A DNA stretch of 64,000 bases. It comes from Casuarius casuarius. Taxonomy: Eukaryota; Chordata; Aves; Casuariiformes; Casuariidae. Below the pieces are notes generated by a model. The model had not been told where the DNA came from. It did not search any database and saw only the letters and a list, made by a program, of their open reading frames with translations. Made by a program: the position numbers and the translations under genes. Where the stretch lies: the NCBI GenBank assembly GCA_003342895.1, contig PTFA01000277.1, forward strand, positions 863,288 through 927,287, given 5' to 3'. Every line of letters starts with the position of its first letter. Position 1 is the first letter of the stretch. This document shows, piece by piece, positions 12,701 through 24,654 of this stretch.

Positions 12701-13399
12701 AGCTCTCTGAATAGTCAGATTTGTGCATGATGTTTTGTGGTATTTCTTTTAAAGGGCAAAAATCACTGAAAAGCAGCTGTATCTAATACCTCATCAGTTA
12801 CAGCACAGATTGCAGCTGTTTTTACAAATTTACGATGAGCATGAATTTTCTGGTAGATTGGTAGATAGTTAGACTCTTTGGTCCAATGTAGGGCTGTAAC
12901 TAGGTTTTTTCAATGGGTCCATTCCTCAAATGTTAGATTCTTATCTATTGGAAAGGCTTGTGCTCAGTGTGATTAATATGATCTTATTTTCTTTATCCTT
13001 CTCCAATTACTTCAATGTAACAGCAGTTTTAATATCCCCCAAGTGCTATAAGAGGCAATTTCATTACATTTCCTCAGGCTTGTTTGCAGAGAAATAAAAT
13101 AGCAGCACAAATAAATTACACTGACTAAACCAGAAGTTGAAGTATTATCTACTCTGGATATTCAGAATCATGAGTCAGATCCCAAAGAAGTCATGGGCCT
13201 AGCTTAAGAACAGAATAATTTTTTTGATAATACAATTTTTAGCTTCTTATTGTTTGCTTTTTGGTTTGTGAGCAGTTAGGGCAGGTTTTAAAGCTTTCCT
13301 GTTAAGTAGGAGGATTAGGTACTAACCTTTCTTTAATGAAAGCTGAGGTTCTTCCCATTCCAACAGTTAGGGAGTTAGGAGAACTCAGGAAACTTGGTA

Positions 13400-13960
13400 G
13401 TAATGTCGATACATATGTCTTCCTTTTCCCGCTTTGCCCGTCTCTCTATGTCGTCTCTAAACTGTTAACCTCATCTGCCTTATTTTTCCTTTCTGATTGT
13501 TGTCCCTCTATTTCTGTCTGCAAGAGGAAGCATCCTTCTTATTNTTATCCCTATACATTCATGTAACCTTTCCATCTTCCAATTATATCATCGTTTGCTG
13601 TTAATTAGTCTACTCTCTTGTTCCCCTTTGCTTTCCTTTTTATTCCACTCTGTCTTTGGGTGCTTTTCAGTAAGATGCCCTAACACTCTCTTTCCTGAAG
13701 AGCCTCATTGGTTTTGTTGCTTAATTTTATTTTTTGCTTTTACACAGGGACTTTTTGGTTATTAATGATTGACTTCACCTGAATTTCTTCTTCTTTCTTC
13801 TGTTATGATCCTTTCTTTTATCTTCTCATGCCTGACTCCTGGCAGCTGTATAGAGACATCCAACCTCCCTGTATTTTCACTGTTCTCTTCCCTCTTCTTT
13901 TTCTTCCAACCTGTGCTCAGATTTAAGATATTTATTTCTTCCCCCTTTCTTGACCTAGCT
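13400..13960. other. Second pyrimidine-rich block
   Basis: Like the block at 7.8-8.3 kb, the plus strand is dominated by C and T, with repeated CTTTCC, TCTCT and TTCTTC words. It contains one unresolved base (13,544). Small frames on both strands read through it (76 codons at 13,336-13,566 and 84 at 13,769-14,023), but they encode biased sequence and match nothing known. No repeat family was recognised. Confidence 0.55.
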
Positions 13961-14024
13961 GTCAATAGCCAGGTGCCTTTTGAGTCGTGCAGGATTCTTA
14001 TCGTATGCCATAAGCTTTCTTGAC

Positions 14025-17000
14025 TCCAGGAAAGGAACCAGGAAAGCCTGGTGGTGCTAAGACAAGCTCACAGGGAAACCACTCACTGTAGTTTTTTTTA
14101 TCTTGAGCATTACCTTTTTAGCCTAGATATTTAAACAGTTCTCCTGCTGAATGGACTGTGACTGGGGCTTTCATAGTCCCCAGCATCTGATCCTGCCAAC
14201 TGTTGCATGCAGTTGTGACTAACCTAATGGAATCATCTGATACGACATTCACACGGTTAAGCTAGCATTTGTCTAGTGTTTGCATGAATTGCAGTTGTTT
14301 TGGCCAACAGATGCCAGGGCCAAAAGATTTGTAGCTCTGAAGGGAAGAGAACTTGTGCTGTCTGTGAGAGTACAGAATAAGCCTCATTAATGCTGCAGAT
14401 TTTTTCTCTCAAAGTTTTTAGTATGGAAAACTGAGCTGAAGTCAGACTTCACACATTTTGTTTGAATTACACATTACTGATAGCTTGAGATTAAACTGGG
14501 GTACCAATTAAAAAAAGGTGATGTTTTCAACCTTGTTTCTCTCAACATTTCTGGGTTTTCCCGTCACATCTGTAGTTGCCAGAATCCTGCCTGCAGGGGT
14601 CTTGTGTGGTAGCTGTATTCGTGTGGCTGGGAAAAGGCATCACACGCTCTCAGCAACACAGGTGTGCTGGCAAAACCCTTCATGCAGATGCAGCTATGCT
14701 GAAGGAAGCTTCATTTTATTAGTTTAGGTTGTGTCAGTTAGGATGCACTTCAGCTGCCACAGGAGGTCTTTCTGCTGTGTCTGGGTTAGATTACTGTTGA
14801 CAGTGATTGCTATTACAGTAGTACCAGCTGATTTTTCAGTAGTGTTGATGCATTCAAAGGCCAGTGGTATGTTATGATATCAGGAATATACCAATTTAGT
14901 GAAATTTTAAGCCCCAGGAGCCTTAGGAGGTGTGCAAGAAATGCAAAAACCACACAAAAACCCTATCCCTCTCTGATAGCTCTTTGTGACTGTGCCGTTG
15001 TTTTGTGAGACAACGCTCATCAGTACTTGCAGTTGGCCAAAACATACTGAGATAAGGCACATGTTGATTCATTTAAAAGCTGTATCATAAAACTACCCTT
15101 TTGGGCATAGGAAGCTACATATGAAGAATCAGAATATTAAGTGTGTGTGGGGAGGGGGTTGAGTTCGTTCTTGGCTGCATTGTAATATGAACTCCTTTTC
15201 CTACATTTTAAACGACCAGTTTCCATGGAGGAGTGTCCTCTGGTACACAGCATTCTCAAATTAATAAATATGATTAAAAAAATCTAAGTTACATTCATAG
15301 CTTGCATCAGCTTACAATATGAGTAATATTGCTTTAATGACTAATTCAGGTATACCTGTCAAAAATAGAAAACCTATACTGAGACTAGTGTAATCCTTTT
15401 GCTGGTTTTGTGGTCCCAAAGTCCCTTGGAGGGCCTGTCTCAAATCCAAACAATGTTCCCGAATGCTGAGTTTTGCATGTAGATCTTTAAATTAGTTAGA
15501 AGTAGGCAGACAGATTCCCTTGGGCTTCAACCATTTGCCGAAGCTTAAATGGATTGTTTGTTGAAGGAAGAAAGGTGTTTTTATTTACTTTGCAGTAAGC
15601 AATGCCTGTGAAAGGTACTCCTGGCCAGATTGTGTGCTACAGCAAGTGCTGTGCTGAAACTCAGTGACCTCACAGCCTGATAACTAGTACGCAGGTCGGG
15701 GGGCAACAGACAGGCTGGCAGGGGCATCCCTGGGTGCATGCAGGCAGCGAGGCAAGGCAGCATTTAGGAAGTAGGAGTCCTATTTCTGTGAGGTGGGCTA
15801 GTGCTGCTCAGTGGTAGTATACAAGGGAGGGGAGTGGAAAGAATTGGATCATCATCTATTTAAAGAATAACTAATATATGCAAAATACCGGGTTTTCATA
15901 CAATTACCATTACGCTTTATTTAAATAACTAGTGTATTGCTTTTTCCAAATTGTTCAAACACATGCATCTTCATGTATCATAAAAAACTTTTGGTGGGTG
16001 CCAAAATGCTACTGCAGTTTTAGCAGAGGCTTTCCCTGAAGGGAATAAAGTCCTCTTTCTTTTTTAACGGTAGGAGAATTGACACATCCACCCAGAGAGA
16101 AGAGAATTCCTAAAGGGAATTGCAGAAAACAACCCAAAACACAGAAGAATTTAAACCCAAAGTAGACTCGTTAACTGGAAACAGATAAAATTAATAAGGC
16201 TTAATATAGGATAAAAAAAAAGGGGAAATTTAAATTTGAAGGTTACTCAAATAAAATACTTGCTGCAAGAGGACCACTTCTTGGAATTTACCATGCAGCA
16301 AGCAGTGTTTTNTTTATTTCTGTAAATAGTAAAATTCCATAAAAGTCCTCTGAATGATATGTTTACAATTGCATTAGTGAATAAGCTCTGCATAATTATT
16401 CAAGTAAATTAAAGGAAAAGATCTTTATTAAAAATGGAATGGTATCATGACAGAATATTAATATCAGATACAGCTTGGAAAGTAAGACCAAGGGTTAGAT
16501 ACAATTTGTATATGGATGGAAGCACGGGGTTTGTGGTTCTTTCAGTTCTCCTGAAAGGATCTTGAACTGTTCACTGACTTTCCCTGACAAATATGGAATT
16601 GTGTTACTTTCTGATGTGACAGACAGTAGCAGAATTTCTTCTTCTTAACTAAGACATGCCCTTATGTATGTTGTTTACTATTATTGCTGATGAACCAATT
16701 TTCTTTTTTTTTAATTCTTCTTTCCCTCTGTGAGTATATAAGTGGACTTCATATCATACTTTATCACTATATAATTCTAGAGAGAAAAAGCTCTGATGCA
16801 GTCCCAAGCAGTATATTTGGGACTGTTTCTATGGATAAGAAGTATTGTTATTTGCACTTGTTAAAATATTTATACTGTGTGAGTCAGTGGCACTGTTCCT
16901 AAGATACTTGTGTGGTATTTGGGTAGGCTGGCTATTTGTATACTTGACCATGATTAAACAAATCTGCAAAGGAAGACTAAAAATTTGGCAGGGTTAGATA

Positions 17001-20000
17001 AGCATTATTTGGCCACTTTAATAAAAGTCCTTTTACTATCCAGGCCAAACAGTCAAACTTTAATGTCATAGTTTATTGACAGCTAGCCTGCTCATCATCA
17101 TTTTCACTCTTACATGCTGCAGGAATTAGTTGTTGTGGCAGATTTTTCAGGAAAACTACAGTAAGCAAGGGAGCATAGACAGTGGGCTAAAACAGAGTTA
17201 GAGGAGCACAGAGAAGGGACCAAGGCTTGAGTAGAGTAGTTTAAAAAAAAAAATCTCCCTGGAAAAAGTTAACTTAGACCATTTTGGTTCATTACAGGTG
17301 ACTTTAATTACTGGTTCATAGAGTTGGTACTAGAATTTAGAGTTTTAGGTATCTAGGGGACTCAATCTGGTTAGCCTGGTGTGATAGTTGCCAAAAGCCA
17401 TTAGGAGGCTGTTCTGTTATCTCTGTACAATTAAAAAATAAGTAAATTTTTAAAATTGTAGTGTGGCTGGCTCCTTCATAGACCTCACGGTATAGGAACT
17501 CGTGTAGGGCTGACCCAGGAAATAGTCTGCACAGTCTCTCCCTGCGTCATTATTCCCCCTCATGGTGTCTTCAGCAGGGGTCCTCAGAAGCCCGCCCTCC
17601 TGCTGATGCCAGTGCTGTTCCTTTCAGATTTTTAAAAGCAAAGTTCATTTCCCTTTTAGAGAAATCCTGAAGTAGTGATGGAAATGGAAACTGTTGTTTA
17701 GGATATTCATTTAGAGCCTCAACCCAGTCAATCTGATCAAATATGATTACTTTCCTATCATGACTGTTGAAAGAGACATTGATATGTGCTTGCAGCATAG
17801 CTGTTTTGCTTAGCAGATTTCCTTTAGGTCAAAATGATGTTATGTTACTGTGATAAGAGGGGAAGCTTGTGCTACTCTTGGTATTGTGGGTAGGCAGATA
17901 ATGGTTACCTTTGGGACTTGCAACTTGAGATATTAAACAGTACTGAAAAAATACATATACATATATGGCAGGAGCCTAGCATCAGTTTAGAGGAATGTAC
18001 AAAATGGTTGGTGAGCAGCACTCCCACTCCTGTCAGGTCTGGCCAAGAGAAAAGGAAGGGAGCCTGCCTATTTTTTTTAAAACAAGTGAAAATATTACAG
18101 AGAGTGTAAAAACCCTTCACTGATTTTCTTGTTCCGTTTGTGTAATACTGTATAGAAACTTGCACAGAAGTTACAGGAGAAGATGTATTTCTTTTCAGAT
18201 AGCTTATTTGCCTAGAACAGTTGAGAGAAATCTGTGGAAAACAAGAGAAACTTAGAAGGCTAAAGAATTAGGCATAATAAAACAGCCTAGCTGTGTGCAA
18301 GGAAAAGTTAAATATAGGTATACTAGATGTTCATCANCCTGTTTGGCCTGCTGTCAGTAGCTGCTGTCTGCAGGCAGTACTGGTAGCAGGAGGAAGAGGA
18401 AGATGACTTTGCTGGAGACAGAGGAAATTACCCTTTGTCTTGGAGAAATATGAAGATGATGTGTGAGCCATCCAAATTAATGGGTGCATGCCCATTTAAG
18501 ATAATAGAGAGGTAGCTTTCAAAATGTTGAGAAATACCCATTCTGCAGGCTCTACCTGCATTAGCTCTAGACAGCTCTTGATAGAACATGAACTTCCATT
18601 TTGACAGAAATTCAAAAACGGAGTGATTTGAGATTGTGAATTGGAATGAAAACTCATTTAAGTCTTTCGAAGTTTTCCATGGCACTGAAGCATTTTCATT
18701 TTGAATTAAAATATTTTGCTCTAATTGGTTCTATTGCACACTACATTAATAATTAACATAGAGTTGAAATAATACAAATGTTCAAAATGGATTGTGAAAA
18801 GATATTTTGATTTTTAAAAGGGCAGCAATGTATCATAATAAAATTAGAACATTTTGGTCTAAACTAAATGTTCTAGTATATTTAGAGAAACATTATGGAT
18901 AGATTTTCCTTTCTTTACATTAGATGAATTGGAATTTTCTGATGGAAAAATCCATCCTTATGTTTTTGACCAACAGTGAGAACCTCGAGAATACTTCCAA
19001 GGATCATGCACTAAGCATGAGGGTGTTCCCAATGTATCGCCACATCTTGTCTGAAACATCAGATTCAGACATTAAAGGCAATCTAGCAATGATAGACTGA
19101 GTTACTAGTAGCAGTAATGAAATGCTTAGTGACTATTACTAATTAAAGAACTTAATTAAGCTGTCAAGAGAGAATGTAGATAATCACTCTGCCCTTTCTT
19201 TATCATCTGGCTGCTTGAGCAAACCATTATCTGGTACAAGTTATGTGCCGGTACACGGCACGGATCTCCCTTCTCTTCCTTTCAGTTTCTTTAGGCTTGT
19301 CTGGGATCTCTCTTTTGGAGTGTAGGGATAAAAATAGATGAGGACTTTGGCCCTTGTCTCATATGAAGGCCTCTGATGCCATCTATTCTTTATAGTATAT
19401 GGAGTTTTAAGGCAAAACATGTTGCGAGTAATGTGGTGTTATATAACCGTATATTTCAGTTTTAATATTTATTAATTAGCTATAAACAAAAAGGTCAAAT
19501 AGTACCTGTTATTTCTTTGGAGTGTTGTTCTTTTTCATGGGATTACTAAAAGTTGCACACTAACAGCTTCCTTGCACTTGCTTGATTTTGATTCACAGTT
19601 CAAGGAGCATTTCGTCCGTGAAGAAAGGGCAGAATTTTCCTCCGTTTGTTTAGTCATTGTGGAGTGTTCTTGTGGTTCTGCCACCCTAGGTGACACAAGA
19701 TTGCTTCTGAAAAACTCCTTTTGCATTAGAGGGCACTGGAGTGCATTTGAACCATTCCACGTGAAATTACTGAATATTAAAGTAAAGTTCATGCATCTGA
19801 TTTTCAGTCATGCAGCAGATTTAAGGCTAGATCAATAGAAGGATGTAAGAACTTAAATGGTACCTAAGTGAATGCTAATGTATCTGAACCAGAGATGGCA
19901 ACCCAAACCCTCTTCCTTAGTTTTTGACCTGGAAGTTCCCTACATGCTGCAGTTCAGCGTTATTTGTGCACTCAGAAGCATCCTGATTTGACCACCAGGG

Positions 20001-22555
20001 AATCCGACTGCTGCCTTAAGTGTTGTTTGGATTGGGGAGCTGAGTGGAGCAGTGCTGAGCTCTGCAGGAATGGGAGATGGGTGTTTGCTCACCACGCTGC
20101 CTGCGCACGCTGACACCATTACATTTGCCCCCAAGAATCTGAAGAGAGCTGAAAAAGTGCCTGTATGCCCAGTTCTTTTTTTTTTTTTTCTTCAAATACA
20201 TCAAGTCAGCCTAATAAAAAAAATCCATATTTCTAGGGATCCTCCTAGTATAAAGCACAGCAATCAAGGCTACTGAGTCAGAAACCTGGCTGGAGGAGGA
20301 AGAACATCTGTCTCAAAAATAAAAGCAAACAAAAAGCAATTAGAGATGAGAACTCAGCTGTCATTCAGTTAGGGATTCTTATGAGATAGCCCTAGGACAA
20401 TCTCAGCAAATGCCTAATGCCTCGCAGACTCCTCATATAGGTGCTTGGAATCAGCTCTAATGAGCCTATATCTTTTGAGAGGCCACTGTGCGATTCCACA
20501 GAGAATAGTCTCACTTGGCTGACTTTACCACTTGTAAAAACCTCTCTAAATCCGTGCTGTGCTTTGAAAACCTTAGCATAAACCCTCATTAGAAGAATTT
20601 GCATGAGAATGACCAAAACATAATTAATTTCTAGTATAAGTTTTTCAAAATCTGGACCTGTATGCTTGAATATGTATACCAGATGGGCTGAAAACCTGGC
20701 AGAATTTCACAATTGGATTTCACAGGTAAAATCTAATTAAATGTACATAAATTTTTAAATATTTGGGCAGAATTTCCTTACGGCGATTTCAGAATAAAAG
20801 GCAAGGATTTTATATAACTTCATATGACAGTGATGTTTTCTGCCTTTTTAAAGACTAGTTCACCATTTATCTTTTTGTTCCTTTAGGTAGTATGCTTCAA
20901 ACATTAAAGATAAATGAACAGAGACCCATCCAGCTGAGCTAACCAAAGACCCAGATGGTTGGTACACAAATCTGCCAGTCTCTCAAACATCACCGTTTAT
21001 AAGATTCCTTATGAAAGACTTTTTACCTTGAAGCTAGTGATGTTGACTGGAATGGATAACGTGTTAGGTTTCGACCAAAGGATTTTATATTTGTACAGAC
21101 AAAATTTCTCTAACCTCATAAATGTTAACAAAATATTTTTAAATCAGGTAAGGATTCAAGTGAATAGCAGTGCTCAAAGTATTTGATTACAAGGAAGCTA
21201 ATGTAGATTTCAGTGCTAATAAGACAGGTTATTCCTTTATGCACTGAATCTCTAGGGCCCATTCCTAAATCAAGCGGCTGCTTTAGTCACCTGAAAGTCT
21301 CCTAGAGGACTTCCTGTCTCCCCAAGGGTTTTGTGTCCCAACCATGCAAGCAGTCCTCTCTTGAGCTTGCCTTCCATGGAGCTGGCAGAGCAGCCACAAT
21401 GTTTTGACTGTATCTGTGCTCTGGACCTGGCATTGATAGGAAAGGGATCTGGAGAAGACAAAATACAGCCCAGAAAAGATTACTTTTTCCTAGGACTTTC
21501 CCAAAACTTAGCGGAAACTCTTAGTTTGGCAATCTGTTTAAAGAAAAAGATCATGAAATAATTATTTTAGTTGTCATCATTTTGTGGAAGATGGGTTTAT
21601 CAGACACACTTCAATGGAGAGGGACATACTATTGATTGTCAAAGGCAAGTGTACTGATACCACATATATGAATTTCTCCAATAAGTGTGGTTTGGCCTCA
21701 TTAGCAAGTTACTTTAAAACAAACTGGAGTGTAGATTTATTTATTCTGCAGTAATTGCTCAAGAAAGTGCTCTTGTTTTACTGTCAATACAAGGTAATCC
21801 CTGGTAGTTTTCCTGTCAGTTAAAATAATACCTTGCATTTACTCTGTCATTATTTTTACCCTTCCCTAAGGAATCAAATACTGGTTGTATCTGAAGATGG
21901 AGCAATTGTCAGAGTAGTGAAATGATCTGATTAGGCTTCTGGATGTCTGAAAATGGTGGGCAAGGGTACTCTACTTAAGGAAGTAAATTACGGTTCAGTG
22001 AAAGTGCTCTTAAATGGGTTTCTACATTACAAAGTGCAATGCGCTGCGGTATAGAACTGCTAACTCAAATCCAGAAACAGTGTAGTCACATTAAGTCTCC
22101 GTGTCTTAGTAGCACTGACAGCCCTGCTACCTTTTGTTTGTAAGCAAGCTCAGTCAGGGCTGGTGTGCTTCTTTCTCCATTGCTCTGTGTAGATTTGTGC
22201 AGTGCAGATTTACCTGCAGTGACTTGTAATACAATTACTTAAAATTGGCTTATATAGAAGCACTAACTCGTGTCTGAAAGTAAGGAAAGGACATGAAGAA
22301 CACTGCACTGGGTGTTACTGTTGTCTGGATGTTACTGAGAGAAGAGATGGAAAAATTCTGTTACAACCTAATCCAGAGATAAGAAAGCAACTTTAAAAAG
22401 TGCAACGAGAAAAGGAGGAACAAGTCATTTTAAATTCAGGTTGTATCTGTAGGTAAACCACTCAGCATCCTACATATCCAGCTTTTTCAGTACATGACAT
22501 CATTCAGATTAGGGAGTAAACTTAAAATCCATAGTAGAGCTTTCAGAACGGTTGT
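14025..22555. other. Unannotated sequence, no gene recognised
   Basis: Mostly unique AT-rich sequence with open frames below 90 codons. Landmarks are an A11 run at 17,243-17,253, a perfect 6-bp stem with a 5-base loop at 19,245-19,261, and a T14 run at 20,176-20,189. Single unresolved bases lie at 16,312 and 18,337. Homeodomain-like TTAATTA words near 19,150 are at background level for such AT content. Confidence 0.5.
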
Positions 22556-22559
22556 ATGA

Positions 22560-22581
22560 AGCGATTTTCTGAAAAATCGCT
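22560..22581. other. Perfect 9-bp inverted repeat, 4-base loop
   Basis: AGCGATTTT (22,560-22,568) is followed by the loop CTGA and then its exact complement AAAATCGCT. Pairing stops cleanly on both sides. The stem is too short for a microRNA precursor, and no U-tract or transcript context supports a terminator. It could be a protein-binding palindrome or chance. Confidence 0.9.
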
Positions 22582-22589
22582 ATGCACTT

Positions 22590-24620
22590 TGAATAAATGA
22601 CACACATTATCTTTTTTGTTTTGAAAGAAAGCTTTAACGAGCAAAAGAACGAGAAGGGGAAGAATTTTTATTTGCTCTTCAGAGAAGTTATTGTATTGCC
22701 GGGCTGATGCTTTGCATTAAATTGTTGATACATTCATTTCTTCTTCATGACATACTGTGTTTTAATCCATAGGAACAATACGCACAGCCTAATGGGATTT
22801 TCAGTTTCTGATTTACTTTGTTATGTTCTGTTTTTATTCAGTTATTATGTGGTCCTTTCATGTGTGTTGTTTGACTAACAGAAAATGAGGAGGCACAGAC
22901 AAAAAGTTATCCTTAAAGCACTCCAGCCTATCCCCGATCTAGCTGTCCTTTCTATTCCTGTCTGTCCCTGGAGATGTTTGAGAAATATGTGCTACTGTTT
23001 TATATCACCTCTTTGTTTCCCTGTGGTAAACATATAGTCTTTAGACTATAACATTTTTACTGCATGTGAGAAACCAGATTGCTATTTCTGCTGCATTTAC
23101 TGTACTACTTTCACTGATATCGCTCTGCTGCCCCCAAGGTCGGAATGACATTGATCTGATGCTCACAGTTTAGAAATAAAGCCAGTGTGAGCTGTGAAGA
23201 AATCTCATGGCTAGTGCAAGATCATTAACTCTTGCAGCTTCTTAGGATAAATGAATGAAAGTATGGAAATTGCAACTTTAGCCAAAGTAAGAGAAACATG
23301 GTAATATTGCTGGAACAGGAAGTCCACTGAAAAGCAACACAGATACACATTTCATACGGATGTAGGTTTCAGAGAGCTAAATTTGTCTGGCTGTCTGGTT
23401 AGGAAAAACTAATGCAGCAAGAGAAGTAGTGTTTGAGAGCCTTAATGTTGCGTTTTCCTGAATTAGGGGCATCTTTGTCGTTACTACGCTATATATTTTT
23501 CTTAATTTCCTTGTGGAAAATAACATTTGGAGAATCGTTGCTAAAATCTCCATCAACAAAAGAGTCTTCCTGATAAGTGTTGTATTTTTTAAAAGCATAG
23601 AATGAATATGCAAATTACTAGCTGTTCTTATCGATGTTTTTTCATTTCCTTTTCTCCCTTACCTGGGGTGGCCTGTGGCACGGCATTGCTTCCCGGGTAG
23701 GTTTGCTTGGTGATAAGTCTCTCACTGGCCATTCGTCCCTTTATACATGTGTGACTCACTTATGCATGTGCACCTTGCTTGCTTATAAGGACTCCACTAC
23801 GTGGACAAAGCTACATGAAGATTGCCAGAGCTTTGACTGTCTTCACTTTATTTTTTAATCAGGAGTATGCCTGTTCAATGGATTGTTCTAACAGGTAAAA
23901 TACATGCAACCACTCTTGTCTTTCCCTGAAATTGCCTTTTTGTGAAATCTTCTGCTTTGATGGGTGGAACTGTATGTCCTCTTTTTTAGTTATTTATTTA
24001 TTTTTAATGATGGAGGATTATTAATACTTCTCAGCTGCCTCTCTAAATGTTTTTCTTCAGTCAGGGCCAAATCCAACTTGATGGAACAGGTGGTTGCTTA
24101 ACCAGCAAATTGCTAACGTGAAGTCCCAGCCAGGATGAAGCTTCTTATAATTAAAAGGCTCTCATACTGCTTTTGCCAGCCATCTTTCCCCTTGCTCAGC
24201 ATTGCCCTACCACTGCAGACAGAAAGTGCAACAATAAAAGAAAAAACATCTCCAGTGTTAACCCTGTCTCATCCAAATCACCTGAAGATTTCCTGTAGGT
24301 TTTGTGATACTAAGATGACATAAGACTGGATGGGACCAGCTTTGCACATCTAGGGGGAAAGCATTTATTTTGATTTCTATGCTTCTCTAGAATCTGTTCC
24401 CTTTGTACTTTTAGGAAAAGCAGTCCAACTTTGCAAAATGCTGTTACTCAGGGAGTCTAAATTCAGGGCATGAAGTGAACGTTTGGGTTGCGTGGTGCTG
24501 GAACAGCAAGGAAATTGCCACCAACACTGGGGCAGAAAGAAAGATGCTATGTGCTTCTCTGCAGCTAATGTCCTGACGGCCTCCAAGACGGATACTATTG
24601 GCTCTGACCCTACTTGTTCT
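22590..24620. other. Unannotated sequence
   Basis: No gene or repeat is recognised. The segment at about 22,680-22,860 has an even composition and motif-rich look, reminiscent of conserved regulatory DNA, but this cannot be tested from one sequence. Confidence 0.5.
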
Positions 24621-24625
24621 TATGC

Positions 24626-24650
24626 GGGGGGTGGGGGTGGGGGGAGGGGG
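24626..24650 (+). other. G-quadruplex motif
   Basis: Four G runs of 6, 5, 6 and 5 residues are separated by single-base loops (T, T, A). This fits the strictest G-quadruplex definition, and the very short loops favour a stable parallel fold on the plus strand. It lies in otherwise ordinary sequence with no CpG cluster or promoter sign next to it. Confidence 0.9.
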
Positions 24651-24654
24651 TTGG

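Noticed and set aside
13362..13378. TTAGG-like words suggesting telomeric repeat
   Set aside because: Only two imperfect units occur, with no array.
19245..19261. GTGCCG-GTACA-CGGCAC hairpin
   Set aside because: A 6-bp stem is expected by chance in 64 kb, and nothing around it suggests an RNA gene or terminator.
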